Shown here: one piece after another, positions 54,340 through 64,000 of the stretch
How the letters are laid out: each line of letters opens with the position of its first letter
How positions within the stretch are numbered: position 1 is the stretch's first letter
Assembly (NCBI RefSeq): GCF_964204645.1
Contig: NC_134027.1
Location: forward strand, 16,976,485 to 17,040,484
From: Tubulanus polymorphus
Taxonomy: Eukaryota; Nemertea; Palaeonemertea; Tubulaniformes; Tubulanidae
DNA length: 64,000 nucleotides
Direction: 5' to 3'
Notes under the pieces: generated by a model
Database searches by the model: none
The model's input: the letters and a program-made list of their open reading frames with translations, nothing else
Told to the model about the DNA's origin: nothing
Position numbers and translations under genes: made by a program

Positions 54340-55400
54340 ACAAAATAGTTAGTGTGGTGAGTTCTGCAATTTCTGTTTAACTCCAAGAAGCCATTAAATA
54401 CATCTGGTAAAAGGTTCGATACATACATGTTCATAAATTGAGCAACTTGTATTTTATTAACGTCATCTGATTTAAGGATATTTAAATCTTTAAATAATGG
54501 GCTAGTATGTGCTTAGTAGTGGGTTTTAGTTATAATTCTGATTACCTTTTTTGAAGGAGAGCATTCCTATTTAAGATAGCGTGGTTGTTGCATCATAGTG
54601 TAATATATCATAGTATGATGTAGTTCAATAAGAATCTTCGAGGGCAACTATGTTGCCAATCTGCGCATGATATCAAGATGTTTTGAGATTTTATGAGCAG
54701 TTTGCTGTATATGTGGTTTCCAGTTTAAGCCTTTGTCAATAAATACACTTAGAAATCTGGAGTAGGCAGTTCTTTTAAGATACTACCATTTAAAGATATG
54801 TAAGTCGGGTTTTTTTTTCTAGCTCTAATGAATATAAGATAATGTGTTTTTATGAGATTAAGTGATAATTTTTTTCTGCAAAACCAGATGAATAACCTTC
54901 CTGATTCTTGATTCACAATATTTTCAAGGATGTCAGGGTTTTTATGACTACCAAATGTGTTGGTATCATCCGCAAACATGATAAATCTAAACAATTCTGA
55001 AGCATTTGTACAATCATTTATACAAAGAATGAATAATAAGGGACCTAGTAGAGAGCCCTGTGGAATTCAACTTATAGTTCTTGGGGTAGAAATACAATCT
55101 TTATATTTGACGGACTGTAGTCTATTAGTTAAGTAGTTGTGAAACCATGACAGTGCTCTTCCTCTAATGCCATAATGTTCTAATTTGGATAAAATAATTT
55201 TGTGGTCAATCGTATCAAATGCTTTGGATAAATCTAGAAATATACTAATCGTTGTCTCCCCTTTAACTAGCGTTTTGATGACTTTATTAGTTATACAAGT
55301 TATTGCCATGACCGTTGAATAGTTTCGTCGAAATCCAAATTGAGAATCACTAATACTTTGTGCTGATGTAGAAAACGACTGATACGGTTGTACATTATTT
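54340..55400 (-). pseudogene. LINE (CR1/L2-like) ORF2 fragment, reverse transcriptase
   Basis: Minus strand. QFGFRRNYSTVMAITC, then FLDLSKAFDTIDHKIILSKL (55309 onward), YLTNRLQSV, IPQGSLLGPLLF, the catalytic FADDT, and a C-terminal part with RVIRIITKTHY and HTSPLF. One GGA-to-TGA stop precedes IPQGS near 55068. Truncated at the 5' side near 55400. No endonuclease domain is present. The family guess rests on the RT motifs only. Confidence 0.85.
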
Positions 55401-55419
55401 AAAACAAAATATTAAAAGT

Positions 55420-55684
55420 AATTTAAAACTATAATATATTTTCATAACCGTGTGCATTTCATATTATAACTAAATATTTATTCTAAGATATTGATAATTT
55501 TAATTTTAAAAGCATATTGTATTAAATCAATTGGTCGCTCCGCTTCGCTACCGCTCCGCTCCGCGACCAATTGATTTATTACAATACACAAATTCATATA
55601 ATCAAATATATTCAAATAATGATAATTATTCTATTATTCAACTGAAATGCACACGGTTATGAAAATATATTATAGTTTTAAATT
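55420..55684. mobile_element. 265-bp MITE-like palindromic element
   Basis: 42-bp ends (AATTTAAAACTATAATATAT...CGTGTGCATTTCA) are inverted at both sides. A second inverted pair (TATTGTATTAAATCAATTGGTCG / CGACCAATTGATTTATTACAATA) flanks GC-rich CTCCGCTTCGC repeats at about 55537-55563. Confidence 0.85.
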
Positions 55685-55710
55685 AGATTTTAATAATTTG
55701 TTTTTAATGA

Positions 55711-56003
55711 ACTCGACCATTCAACCTTTAACCTGAAAGCCTATTACCCCTATTACTCTTAAAATAATCATATACATGAATAACATTTAAATTGATAGAT
55801 TATTCAATATAAAAGTGTAAGCTCTTATAGAATAGATATATAGATATAGTTACAACATTATTTCAATATTTATATTTGTATGAGTTAGATTTTTAAACAT
55901 TAAAAGTGTTAGTAAAGTGTGATTGAAATAATTCATATATATATATATATATATATATATGCATGAATAACATATAAATTAATAACTTCTAAAATCAATT
56001 TAG
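55711..56003 (+). repeat. Truncated terminal repeat of element D
   Basis: Contains CGACCATTCAACCTTTAACC, CCCTATTACTCTTAAAAT and, at about 55980-56000, ACTTCTAAAATCAATTTAG. These match the inner part of the B and C TIRs. The outer hairpin half is missing. An ATAT run (55940-55960) interrupts it. Confidence 0.75.
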
Positions 56004-56024
56004 TAAAAAAAATATGTATAATAA

Positions 56025-56694
56025 ATGGAATCAGAACAACCACAAACTATCAATATTACAAATAACACTGGCGTCATAAATATATACTACAAGAAGTGTT
56101 CTAAGTGTGAATTAGATAAATTAGCTTTAACAGAATTTAGTAAGCGTAAGATTAGCAAAGATGGTTTTCAATATTGCTGTAAAACTTGTTTTAAACTATA
56201 TACCAAACAATACCGAGAAGATAATATAGAACATTATAATTATTATATGGCAGAATATATGAGAGAAAGATATCAAACAGATCTAAATTTTTGATTGAAA
56301 CAATGCTTAAGATCTAGATTAACACAATTATTCAACAAAGAAACGCATTCAGAAACACTATCTAATTTATTGGGTTGTTCAGATGAATTCTTAAAATCAT
56401 GGATTATATTTCAATTCGATGATAAAATGAATATAGATAATAATGGGGATTATTACCATATTGATCATGTGTTACCAATATCTAAATTTAACATGAATGA
56501 TGAATACAATAAGAAAACTTATTTGGGGTTGGAAAAATTTAAGGCCTTTAGAAAAGAAGGAAAACATAATTAAATCTAATAAACTAGATTTACAGTTATA
56601 TTTAGATCAACTGGATAAAGCAAAGACATTTGTTGAATTATGGAATAGTATTTCACAGAATCAACCGCATTCTGAGGTTTTAACCAGTGGTTAG
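56025..56694 (+). pseudogene. HNH homing-type endonuclease, one stop and one frameshift
   Basis: Starts right after the TIR with TATAATAAATG. The N-terminal zinc motif reads KKCSKCELDK...CCKTCFK. The HNH core is YYHIDHVLPISKF near 56455-56490, then (after a +1 shift near 56510) IWGWKNLRPLEKKENIIKSNKL. A TGA at 56292-56294 follows DLNF. It would cut DNA at a specific site. Element C has the polymerase in this position. A second copy of the C-terminal part is at 58418-58612. Known families with this layout occur in large DNA viruses and phages. Confidence 0.8.
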
Positions 56695-57062
56695 AAAGCT
56701 GGCAATTCTATTTGAGCTTTGTATGTCTATAATACATAGCTTTTGCTTACTACTAAAACATATGTTGCCAAATATATCTTGTTTTCAATTCTAAAGAATT
56801 AATTAACTTCATCATAAAGAACATCTGTTACAATCCAGGCAAACGTGCAGAAATAATTAGTTTGGTCGAACGTGCGCCACGTCGGCAGTTAGAAATCAAC
56901 ATTCACAAACATAGTACGCATTGGATATTCTCTCTCAAAATACAGTTTACAGTTCTAAATCTATATGTAAGTACCGTTTTTGTAGTTATTATGAAGTAGG
57001 GAAACCTTTAAACATATTTAAGTATAGTAATTCATTTTCACGATATCTTTTAGATTAAAATG

Positions 57063-57788
57063 GAATACAGAGATCGACCAGAAATTCCAAGTCAACCATC
57101 GGAAGAGGAACCAGAAACGATGGATAGTGAAACTCAGGAGTCAATAGAGATGGAGGATGAAACTCTCGCTTTGACGAACAAACTTCACAAAAATTACAAG
57201 AACATTTGGACTATCATTAAGAAATGGTGAAAATTCTGAGCGATGTAATACATAATAAACAATTACCGCGCGAACTACAATTACCAAAATTACCCATTAA
57301 AATGACTTAAATTGCTGTTGGGACTCAAAGAATCGAAAACTAAGAAAATGAGTGGAGAAGAGTTGAACGAGTTTTTAAAATCTAAATTAATCATTGACAC
57401 AGAACATTTAAACTTTCCGGAAATACAAAGTGTAGAAGTTATTTCATTTGCTGAAATTACTGATATCTTAAAAAAAAGTTATAAAACCATATTAAATGGA
57501 AAAGCAAATCACCTATGGGACCACATCATTTTCGGGGGTTATCTAAATATAAGGTTTTCAATGTTTGATAAAGAAACTGAGGGGATTTCTTGGGGGCTGT
57601 GGGTTAAAAAGAACATAGATATCAGTGCCGGTTTTGAAAGAAAACTGAGAAGAGTAGGTAGATTAATAAAATATGAAAAATTCAAAATATTAGTATTAGC
57701 ATTTAGTGAAGTAGTCAGATATTTACCAGAAATTGAAGAAATGATTGGAAACAATCCAGTAATTAAAGAATTCTGGACAAAATTATAA
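57063..57788 (+). pseudogene. Unknown protein with conserved helical C-terminal domain
   Basis: An acidic, E/P-rich N terminus (57063-57230) stops at a TGA. A later open frame of 158 aa (57312-57788) contains LWDHIIFGGYLNIRF, FERKLRRVGRLIKY and FKILVLAFSEVVRYLPEIEEMI, ending FWTKL. The pattern of W-, RKL- and FSE-motifs recalls a small family found in invertebrate genomes whose function I do not know. It is probably one decayed gene. Confidence 0.5.
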
Positions 57789-58417
57789 ATTATAACACTG
57801 AAGGTCTTAGATATCAAAAAATATAATCTCGATTGTATATATCTGTTTTAATATTGTATTGATTACTGTTAACTGTGTATTGCCCAATAACCGGTCCGAT
57901 TGGACCGCCTTTCTATTGTTCTCCATTGTTCTATTATTGATCGTTGTTAATGGCGGCGGTTGTTCTGTATTGATTGTTTACTGTTAACTGTGTATTGCGC
58001 AATAACCGGTCCGATTGGACCGCTTTTCTATTGTTCTCCATTGTTCTATTATCGATCGTTGTTGACGGAAACAGCTGCTCAATATTGATTGGTTAAATTT
58101 CTATGTTTGAATGTTGTAGTTTACAGAATAAAAATATAACTGTGTATTGCGCAATAACCGGTCCGATTGGACCGCTTTTCTATTGTTCTCCATTGTTCTA
58201 TCATCGATCGCTAAAATTTACATAATAAATATATGTGTTTATGAAATAATATTTCCACCAGTCGTTTCGTTGAATTGATTTTCAGTTGAGGATTTATTAT
58301 CGAGGATCCGAAATGACTTATCAAAAGCAGCGAGGAATGAAAAAGGATGACGTTAGTCGAAGAAATGGAAGAGGATTCTTAAATGTTAATCAATTTTAAT
58401 AAAAATTTGATTTATAA
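57789..58417. repeat. Three-copy repeat with palindromic cores
   Basis: CTGTGTATTGCSCAATAACCGGTCCGATTGGACCG-type units at about 57869-57945, 57982-58062 and 58138-58210, each followed by TTTCTATTGTTCTCCATTG. Cores CGGTCC-GATT-GGACCG and ATTGCGCAAT are palindromes. The rest (58211-58417) shows only the GGATCCGAAATGACTTATC word at 58313. Confidence 0.8.
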
Positions 58418-58612
58418 ATGGAAAGGAATGATGAATACAATAAAAAACTTATTTGGAATTGGAAAAATTTAAGACCTCTTGAAAAGAAAGAAAATAAAAT
58501 AAAATCTAATAAACTAGATTTACAGTTATATTTAGAACAGTTAACAAAGGCAAAGAAACTTATTGATCAATGGAACAATGATCCAAATAATGATATCAAG
58601 GATCCGAAATGA
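58418..58612 (+). pseudogene. HNH endonuclease C-terminal duplicate
   Basis: 64 aa starting in TTTATAAATGG. It contains NDEYNKKLIWNWKNLRPLEK and IKSNKLDLQLYL, matching the end of the gene at 56025-56694. It lacks the catalytic H-N-H residues, so it cannot be an enzyme on its own. The start signal is intact. Confidence 0.7.
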
Positions 58613-58921
58613 CTTATCTGGACAGTTATAATTACTGCTCCTAATAGATAAACAAAAGTAGTGAGATATCAAATAGAATTCAAATAAAATATATTAAAAA
58701 AACAATAACTTCAACTAGCCATTATTTCTATTTTAACTTTTGATATTTTCTTTTACAATTCTTTTCAAAAGAGAATACTTTATATCACCAATAAAGAATA
58801 CTAAAAAAACAATAACTAATACTAAAATTCTTTACCTTTAACTAAGCTAGTATTAATCTAAAGAGATACTGGTATCATTTTATAATACTTATATTTTTTT
58901 TCGCTTTTTTCTCTAATATAA
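58613..58921. other. AT-rich spacer before the element D 201-aa gene
   Basis: Begins GACTTATCTGGACAG...CAAAAGTAGTGAGATATC, which also appears at 2183-2275. No gene seen. Ends in the T-run TTTTTTTTCGCTTTTTTCTC before ATATAAATG. Confidence 0.6.
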
Positions 58922-59524
58922 ATGTCAAAGAAATCGAGTAAGAATAGTATTGATATTGAAAAGACATTAGATGATTTGGGTATAAGTGATAATAAAGATA
59001 CAGTTGTAACTAATTGTGCTCAAGTTAATTGTAATATTGATTATGAATAGTATTTATATTGTAAACACCATCTTGAATTACTAATTGCTGGCGGGAAATC
59101 TAAAGAGTTTTTAACTAAGATAATTACTTTTCAATAATTAGATGCTATGAAACCCGTAAAAAAATATTTTAAGATTTATGAAGAAGCTAGATTAGCTAGA
59201 ATTAATGATTCTATTTCAGATGGTATTGTCAAATGTTATTCAAAATTATGTAACCAGTTAATACCAATTAATGATGAAAATGAATTATATAGTGATTTGA
59301 AAAATGACTACTTAGTTATGACTGAATTACAAAAATGGTTTGGATATGCTTCATTTCAATTAGGATCGGTTATGACATTAATTTCTACTGGTGTCATAAC
59401 ATTTTCGAATATCAAGCCTATGGAATATAAATCAGGTAAGAACGAAACAGATGACGCTGTACTACAACCAAACGTCGAAACAGAAAATGAATCAGAACAA
59501 AAATTAACTAAAATAAATGAGTGA
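58922..59524 (+). pseudogene. 201-aa-type Polinton protein, element D, two stops
   Basis: Starts in TAATATAAATG. IEKTLDDLGI, YLYCKHHLELLIAG and LSDLKNDYLVMTEL-type landmarks are readable. In-frame TAG stops replace a Tyr near 59049 and a Glu near 59140 relative to element A. From 59147 the frame is open to 59524. It overlaps the next gene by 8 nt. Confidence 0.8.
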
Positions 59525-59885
59525 TGATGTTAAGAAAAAGGCTAGATCTGAAAAACAAATTAAATGGGCAAGATAATTAGGTAAAAGATCTTCAGAATTA
59601 AAAAAAGCAAAGAAAAAGAAATTAACTGATATAAATGAATCACAGAAATTATCTGATATTAATTCAAATAATAATCCATCTGATTCTTCTAATGCTGGAA
59701 GTAATTATAAATTCTATATTACAATTGGATTAGTAACAGTTATTATATTATCCGGTGTAATATATAAATCAAAATTCAAATCTGATGATAAATATGATTC
59801 CAATGACAATAAACCTATCATACCAGAAAATAAATCAAATCATAAAGCCATTGAAACTAAATCTAAATTATTATTAATGGATTAA
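59517..59885 (+). pseudogene. 122-aa-type Polinton membrane protein, element D, one stop
   Basis: Starts in AAAATAAATG. A TAA replaces the Gln of the conserved RQLG motif near 59574. The membrane segment FYITIGLVTVIILSGVIY lies near 59710-59765. The same gene pair order as in element A, but on the plus strand. Confidence 0.8.
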
Positions 59886-59891
59886 AATAAG

Positions 59892-61003
59892 ATGAAAAAA
59901 GAACAATATTTAAGAGATTTATATTATAACCCAGAAAGTGAAGTATCATATTCTAACGTTACAGAATTATGGGGTAAAATTAAATCTGATAAGGAAAATG
60001 GTAATATAAAATATAGTGAATTGAAATCATGGTTACAAAATCAACCAACATATCAAATCCACAAGAAAATGGATAAAACTTATTTAACAAGAAAAGTTAT
60101 GGTTTCATATATCGATCAACAATGGCAAGCAGATTTAATTGACATGAAGAACTTAGAGGAATACAACAAAGGATATTTCTGGATACTGAATGTTATAGAC
60201 ATATTCAGTAGATACGCATGGTCAATTCCAATCAAAAATAAAACTGGTATAGAAGTAACAAATGCTTTTAAATCAATATTTAAAGAAGCTATTCCAGATA
60301 AGATATAATTTGATGAAGGTAAGGAATTTTATAACAAACATTTCAAAAAACTATTATCTGATAACGATGTAGATTATTTTTCAACACACTCAGATAAAAA
60401 AGCATCTATTATAGAAGGATTTAATAAAACATTGAAAACTAGAATGTGGAAATATTTTCCTGCTAATGAAACATATAAATATATCGATGTATTAGATGAT
60501 TTAGTGAAAGGTTATAATAATTCTAAACATAGTTCTATAAATATGAAACCTATACAAGCTAGAAAAGAAGATAATTCAGAAATAGTTTGGAATAATTTAT
60601 ATGGCGCATTTGTTACACATGATTTCGGAGAACCTAAATTTAAAATAGGACACCACGTTAGAATATCTAATTGTATAGAAAAACATTTTATAATGGTTAT
60701 ACCCCTAATTTTACAGAAGAAATATTCCAGATTAAAAAGATAATATTAACTAAACCATTTGTTTATAAATTAGAAGATTTAAAAGATGAAGAAATATTAG
60801 GTTATTTCTATGAACAAGAATTATCATTTGTACCAAATCCAGATGAAATAGAATACAAAATAGAAAAAGTATTGAAAACAAAAACTCTTAAAAGAAAAAA
60901 GTATTCTTTGGTGAAATATAAAGGATATGATGATAAATTTAATGAATGGATTTTATCTAGTAAAATTAAAATAATAAATGAATCAAGATTTATTTATATT
61001 TGA
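59892..61003 (+). pseudogene. Chromodomain integrase, element D, stop plus frameshift
   Basis: Homologue of 11236-12363. D of QADLIDM, D of FDEGKEF and E of IIEGFNK are kept. A TAA near 60306 replaces Gln just before FDEGKEF. A frameshift near 60675 separates the core from the chromodomain (YSLVKYKGYDDKFNEW). The start lacks the usual motif (ATAAGATG). The reading frame runs 26 nt into the ATPase gene. Confidence 0.88.
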
Positions 61004-61588
61004 ACCGCATAATATGTTAGTTACTGGAGTAACCAACTGTGGTAAAACACATTTCATATTAGATTTGTTAGAAACTATTTATAAGAATCATTTTGATAAT
61101 ATAATATTCTTCTGTCCTACTTATGAAATGAATAAAACATATAATAGAGATATAGTTAAGATAAAAAAGCTTATTATATTAAATCCTAAAACAGTAAAGA
61201 AAATTTAGATAATTGTATAAAAATAGCAATTGATACTTATAAAGGATCAAATACATTATTCATTGTAGATGATTGCGCAAATTTACATGATTCAAAAGTG
61301 AGAGAAAGTGAGTTATGTTATTTAGCTTTCTCTGGAAGACATTTTGGGATAACAACATGGGTTTTAAATCAAAAATATAATTCAATTGTTAAAGACTTTA
61401 GGGAGAATATAAGATTTCTAGTTTTATTCTACAATAAAGATAGAAAATCTATGCAACAATCATTGAAAGAAAATCAAATTATACCTACTGAATTACATGA
61501 TGAATATATGAATAAATTAAAGAATAATAAAGGTTCAAATTTATTACTGAGATTACAATTTCCCTATGAAAATAAATTTATAAAATAA
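60978..61588 (+). pseudogene. Packaging ATPase, element D, one frameshift
   Basis: Starts in AATAATAAATG. Walker A GVTNCGKT is intact; a one-base loss near 61198 ends the first frame after TVKK. The second open part (61298-61588) carries ELCYLAFSGRHFGITTW and the C terminus. Closest by eye to the element B copy at 2-609. Confidence 0.88.
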
Positions 61589-61965
61589 CTATTTGTATAC
61601 CTATGTATTAGATACCCTAATACCTTAGATACCCCTATTAGATACCTTAAATACTTAAAACCCCCTTTTTAAAATAAATATTATTTATACAATTTTCAAC
61701 CAATTTATTTTTATTTTTTTCAACTAATATATGAATAAGTTTGAAAATAATAAAGGTTATTTATTATTACTGAGGTTTCAATTTCCATATGAATATAAGT
61801 TTATAAAATAAGATATTTTACGTATTAGATTGTATTAGATTGTATTAGATATGTATTAGATACCTTAAATACCTTAAATACTTAAAACCCCCTTTTTATT
61901 TACTATTATTTTATACAATTTTCAACCAATATAATTATTTGTGTTAAATATAATTACATATAATC
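61589..61965. repeat. AT-rich spacer with duplicated ATPase tail
   Basis: 61733-61811 repeats the ATPase 3' end (TTCCATATGAATATAAGTTT). The word TACTTAAAACCCCCTTTTT occurs at about 61650 and 61880, showing a tandem duplication of about 230 bp that includes the gene tail. Confidence 0.75.
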
Positions 61966-62451
61966 TTAATCACTTTCCTCATCACTCTCCAATTCACTAT
62001 CAGGCCCTAACAATTTATTCAAATGCTCTACCGAATCTACATCAATAGTTGTTTTATTTTTATACTTATTCTTCACCCTTTTTACCGCATCATCAATAGT
62101 TGTTTCATTGTTATGCTTATTCATCCAATCAAATTTATCATTATTTTCTACTTTATGTTTCATAGAATCTTTATTATCAATATGCTTATCTGTAACTATA
62201 TTTTCATTATCATCTTTATTAGTGTTTGCTCCGAATATTTCATTTACATTGTTTGATCCTAATATTTTATTAGCATCGGTTAAATCTAATTCATCTTTAT
62301 TAGGTGTTGCTAATAAAAAATCTTCATATAATTCTTTACCTTTTACTTTTTTATTTGAAACAAATTTTGTAACATATCTAAATTGGTGTTCTATAAATTC
62401 TCTTAAACCAACACGTTCTATAACATTAGTAATATGTACCTTTGAAATCAA
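61966..62451 (-). CDS. Acidic hypothetical protein, 161 aa
   Basis: No recognised family. The N-terminal 60 residues look folded (IERVGLREFIEHQFRYVTKF), the rest is hydrophilic and rich in D, N, E and K, ending ELESDEESD. It starts just at the broken end of the capsid gene and could be a piece of another gene moved there. No ATAAATG at the start. I treat it as possible coding, probably truncated at its N terminus. Confidence 0.4.
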   Translation of the reverse strand: MISKVHITNVIERVGLREFIEHQFRYVTKFVSNKKVKGKELYEDFLLATPNKDELDLTDANKILGSNNVNEIFGANTNKDDNENIVTDKHIDNKDSMKHKVENNDKFDWMNKHNNETTIDDAVKRVKNKYKNKTTIDVDSVEHLNKLLGPDSELESDEESD

Positions 62452-63110
62452 TTTGATTAATATTACAATTTTCAGATGATTTTACTTTTTCATTCATAAA
62501 ATGTTTTCTAATTTCTGGCCATTGATCAATCATTCTCATTCCTTGACAAAATATTTTATTTGCTATTCCTTCGATAGTTATTTCTACTTTTGTTATTTCA
62601 GGATTATAATAATTATCAACATTTATTGCGCCATTAGTATATGTTGCAATGGTAAAAAATATTAATATACCTTTAATAGATCTTCTTGGGAAGTTAATAT
62701 TCTCATTAATTATTTCATCATTTGCATTAATAGTTACAGTTTTAAATTTATCAATATAATAATGAAAATCCTTGATTGTTTTGAGTTTGAATTATACTTG
62801 AAATATTTTCATCAGTTACTGTATCATATTCTAAACATGTATTCGATAATTTATAACTCATATCTTTATTAACGCTAGATATTACGATTTCATTAACAGG
62901 AGCAAATGTTATTTCGAATATAACATCTTCTTGAATTGCGTATTTATATAAAGGTGCATTATTATTTATCAATTCAAAGTCTAATGGAATTTTATATTTG
63001 CTTCCATATATACTTTTTATCAATTTATCTATAGCATTAGTTAATATTGCATTATGTGTTTCTGATCTTTATTTATTTTGGTTTTCTGATTGGATTCCTT
63101 GAAATATCAT
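62452..63110 (-). pseudogene. Major capsid protein, element D, both ends lost
   Basis: Homologous to 12600-13270 on the minus strand. The open part 63023-62751 holds PLDFELINNNAPLYKYAIQED and FEITFAPVNEIV. A break near 62755 shifts the rest. The C-terminal ~80 aa and N-terminal ~120 aa are missing. It points toward the ATPase gene, the arrangement inferred for element B. Confidence 0.8.
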
Positions 63111-63112
63111 TA

Positions 63113-63170
63113 GGGTTTTCTGACTTTCGTTGAAAACCCTTTTGTAATTCTGTCGATTGTTATTATTATT
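63113..63170 (-). repeat. Hairpin cassette plus ATT run at the end of element D
   Basis: AGGGTTTTCTGACTTTCGTTGAAAACCCT is an imperfect version of the 49442-49722 cassette, in reverse orientation, with ATT repeats after it. It marks the truncation of element D. Confidence 0.7.
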
Positions 63171-64000
63171 ATTTACATATTTTCCACTTTTTTTCGCACA
63201 TAAAATTCATCTTCTATCAGATTCGACAACTAACTGCTTCTAATTGAAATGTAGAATTCTGATAGTAATATAACACGCATTCGCTCAGCGTAGATTATAC
63301 CTATGCACTCTCCGTCCTATTTTAAACTTAAAATTACTTACTGAAAGATAACACCGGATGATAGTAGCAATCGCGACTCGCCCTGTCGGGTACTCCCACT
63401 AACGATAAAAACAGCGTCCTGTCCTGTGGCATGGTGGATAAGGTGTTTGACTCCCAACTGAGAGGTCGAGGGTTCGAATCCTAGTGAAACCATGCATTAT
63501 CACATTTTAATTGTTTTATTAATGAAACAACATGGTGGATGGTTGAAATCATTTTCGGCTAAAATTTATCGCGAGTTTTAGGACTTTAATGAATTTCACG
63601 AAACCATGATTTCTAAAATGAGTCAATTGATTAATTCTATTCGTAAATCAATTTACGTTGGCTACATTTCCTGAAGATTTCGGGGTCAAATCAACGTGAT
63701 ATGGACAGAAATTGTAGGAATTTTCACACGGAATTTTACTTCCGCGTTCAGTTGACGACTCGGATCGATGACAACGAGTGCGGAGTTTATGTATTTTAAG
63801 GTGAGAATCCGTTAACCAGGGAATGTATTAAATGATTTCTTTAATAATATGAGTATGCTAGCAAATGAGTTGGCTACTTACTTAATGCCTAGCTTTTTTG
63901 GGGGATGCGCCTAGAATAGATTTAGGCCCTAAATATAATGGGTAGAGCCAGTCAGTGGAATGCCTTAATAGCAGCTAGTTATGGCCTGGTTTAAACTGAA
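63171..64000. other. Host-like DNA
   Basis: Mixed composition; no protein gene seen. It holds the tRNA-like sequence at 63421-63497. Confidence 0.55.
63421..63497 (+). repeat. tRNA-derived SINE head or tRNA pseudogene
   Basis: A near A-box TGGCATGGTGGATAAGG, anticodon-like loop CTCCCAA (CCC), and a perfect B-box GGTTCGAATCC followed by GAAACCA. Stems pair poorly, so a functional tRNA is unlikely. Confidence 0.6.

Noticed and set aside
54340-55400. Retron or group II intron reverse transcriptase
   Set aside because: The motif set (LDLSKAFDTIDH, QGSLLGPLLF, FADDT, HTSPLF tail) is that of an animal LINE.
58922-60310. Possible reassigned stop codons (TAA/TAG as amino acid) in element D
   Set aside because: Relative to element A the stops replace different residues (Tyr, Glu, Gln), and intact genes in A use TAA and TAG as true stops, so decay is simpler.
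63421-63497. Functional tRNA-Gly(CCC)
   Set aside because: The B-box and loop fit, but the anticodon and T stems pair poorly and the acceptor stem is not closed; a SINE head is more likely.
1-64000. Free virus or bacterial replicon
   Set aside because: LTR retrotransposon, LINEs, MITEs, microsatellites and non-coding spacers around the elements show integration in a eukaryotic chromosome.

Overview
The window is animal-type nuclear DNA, most likely from a marine invertebrate. It holds no ordinary host gene that I can support. It is dominated by Maverick/Polinton (adintovirus-like) DNA elements, one Bel/Pao LTR retrotransposon, LINE fragments, MITE or foldback elements, and a long tract of minisatellites and microsatellites. 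The Polinton parts are very AT-rich with densely packed genes. The spacers between them (about 30.5-35.8 kb, 38.9-54 kb and 63.2-64 kb) are richer in GC and lack genes. I cannot name the species.

Layout. (1) Positions 1-30461 are a three-level nest. An outer Polinton (element B: 1-875 plus 24880-30461, left end outside the window) is split by a second Polinton (element A, 882-24873). Element A has 90-bp identical terminal inverted repeats and a 6-bp TATATA target duplication. Its ATPase gene is in turn interrupted by a Bel/Pao retrotransposon (3980-10781) with nearly identical 428-bp LTRs. (2) 30462-35842 is host-like DNA with a foldback element. (3) 35843-38865 is the left end of a third Polinton (C): TIR plus a decayed polymerase gene. 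(4) 38.9-54 kb is a repeat domain: MITEs, a foldback cluster, 31-bp minisatellite arrays, three copies of a roughly 1-1.3 kb composite repeat, hairpin cassettes in AAT microsatellites, and LINE reverse-transcriptase scraps. (5) 54.05-63.1 kb is a decayed fourth Polinton (D) with an HNH endonuclease, two small conserved genes, integrase, ATPase and an opposing capsid remnant. (6) 63.1-64 kb is host DNA with a tRNA-like SINE head.

Element A carries almost the full set expected of a Polinton virus: protein-primed-type DNA polymerase B, chromodomain integrase, FtsK/HerA-type packaging ATPase, double-jelly-roll major capsid, minor capsid, several membrane or coiled-coil proteins seen again in B, a possible OB-fold protein at one terminus, and a multi-zinc-finger protein resembling viral late transcription factor 3. 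I see no adenain-type protease.

Three things stand out. The polymerase gene holds a 355-aa intein with homing-endonuclease motifs, placed inside polymerase motif C. Nearly every gene start in all element copies has the form ATAAATG with a T-run just upstream, in spacers of only about 3-30 bp, which looks like a virus-type late promoter. The TIRs of element A include the start codons of both terminal genes, so the possible OB-fold protein and polymerase genes share an identical promoter. Many breaks are single-base indels in homopolymers, so some may be sequence errors rather than decay.
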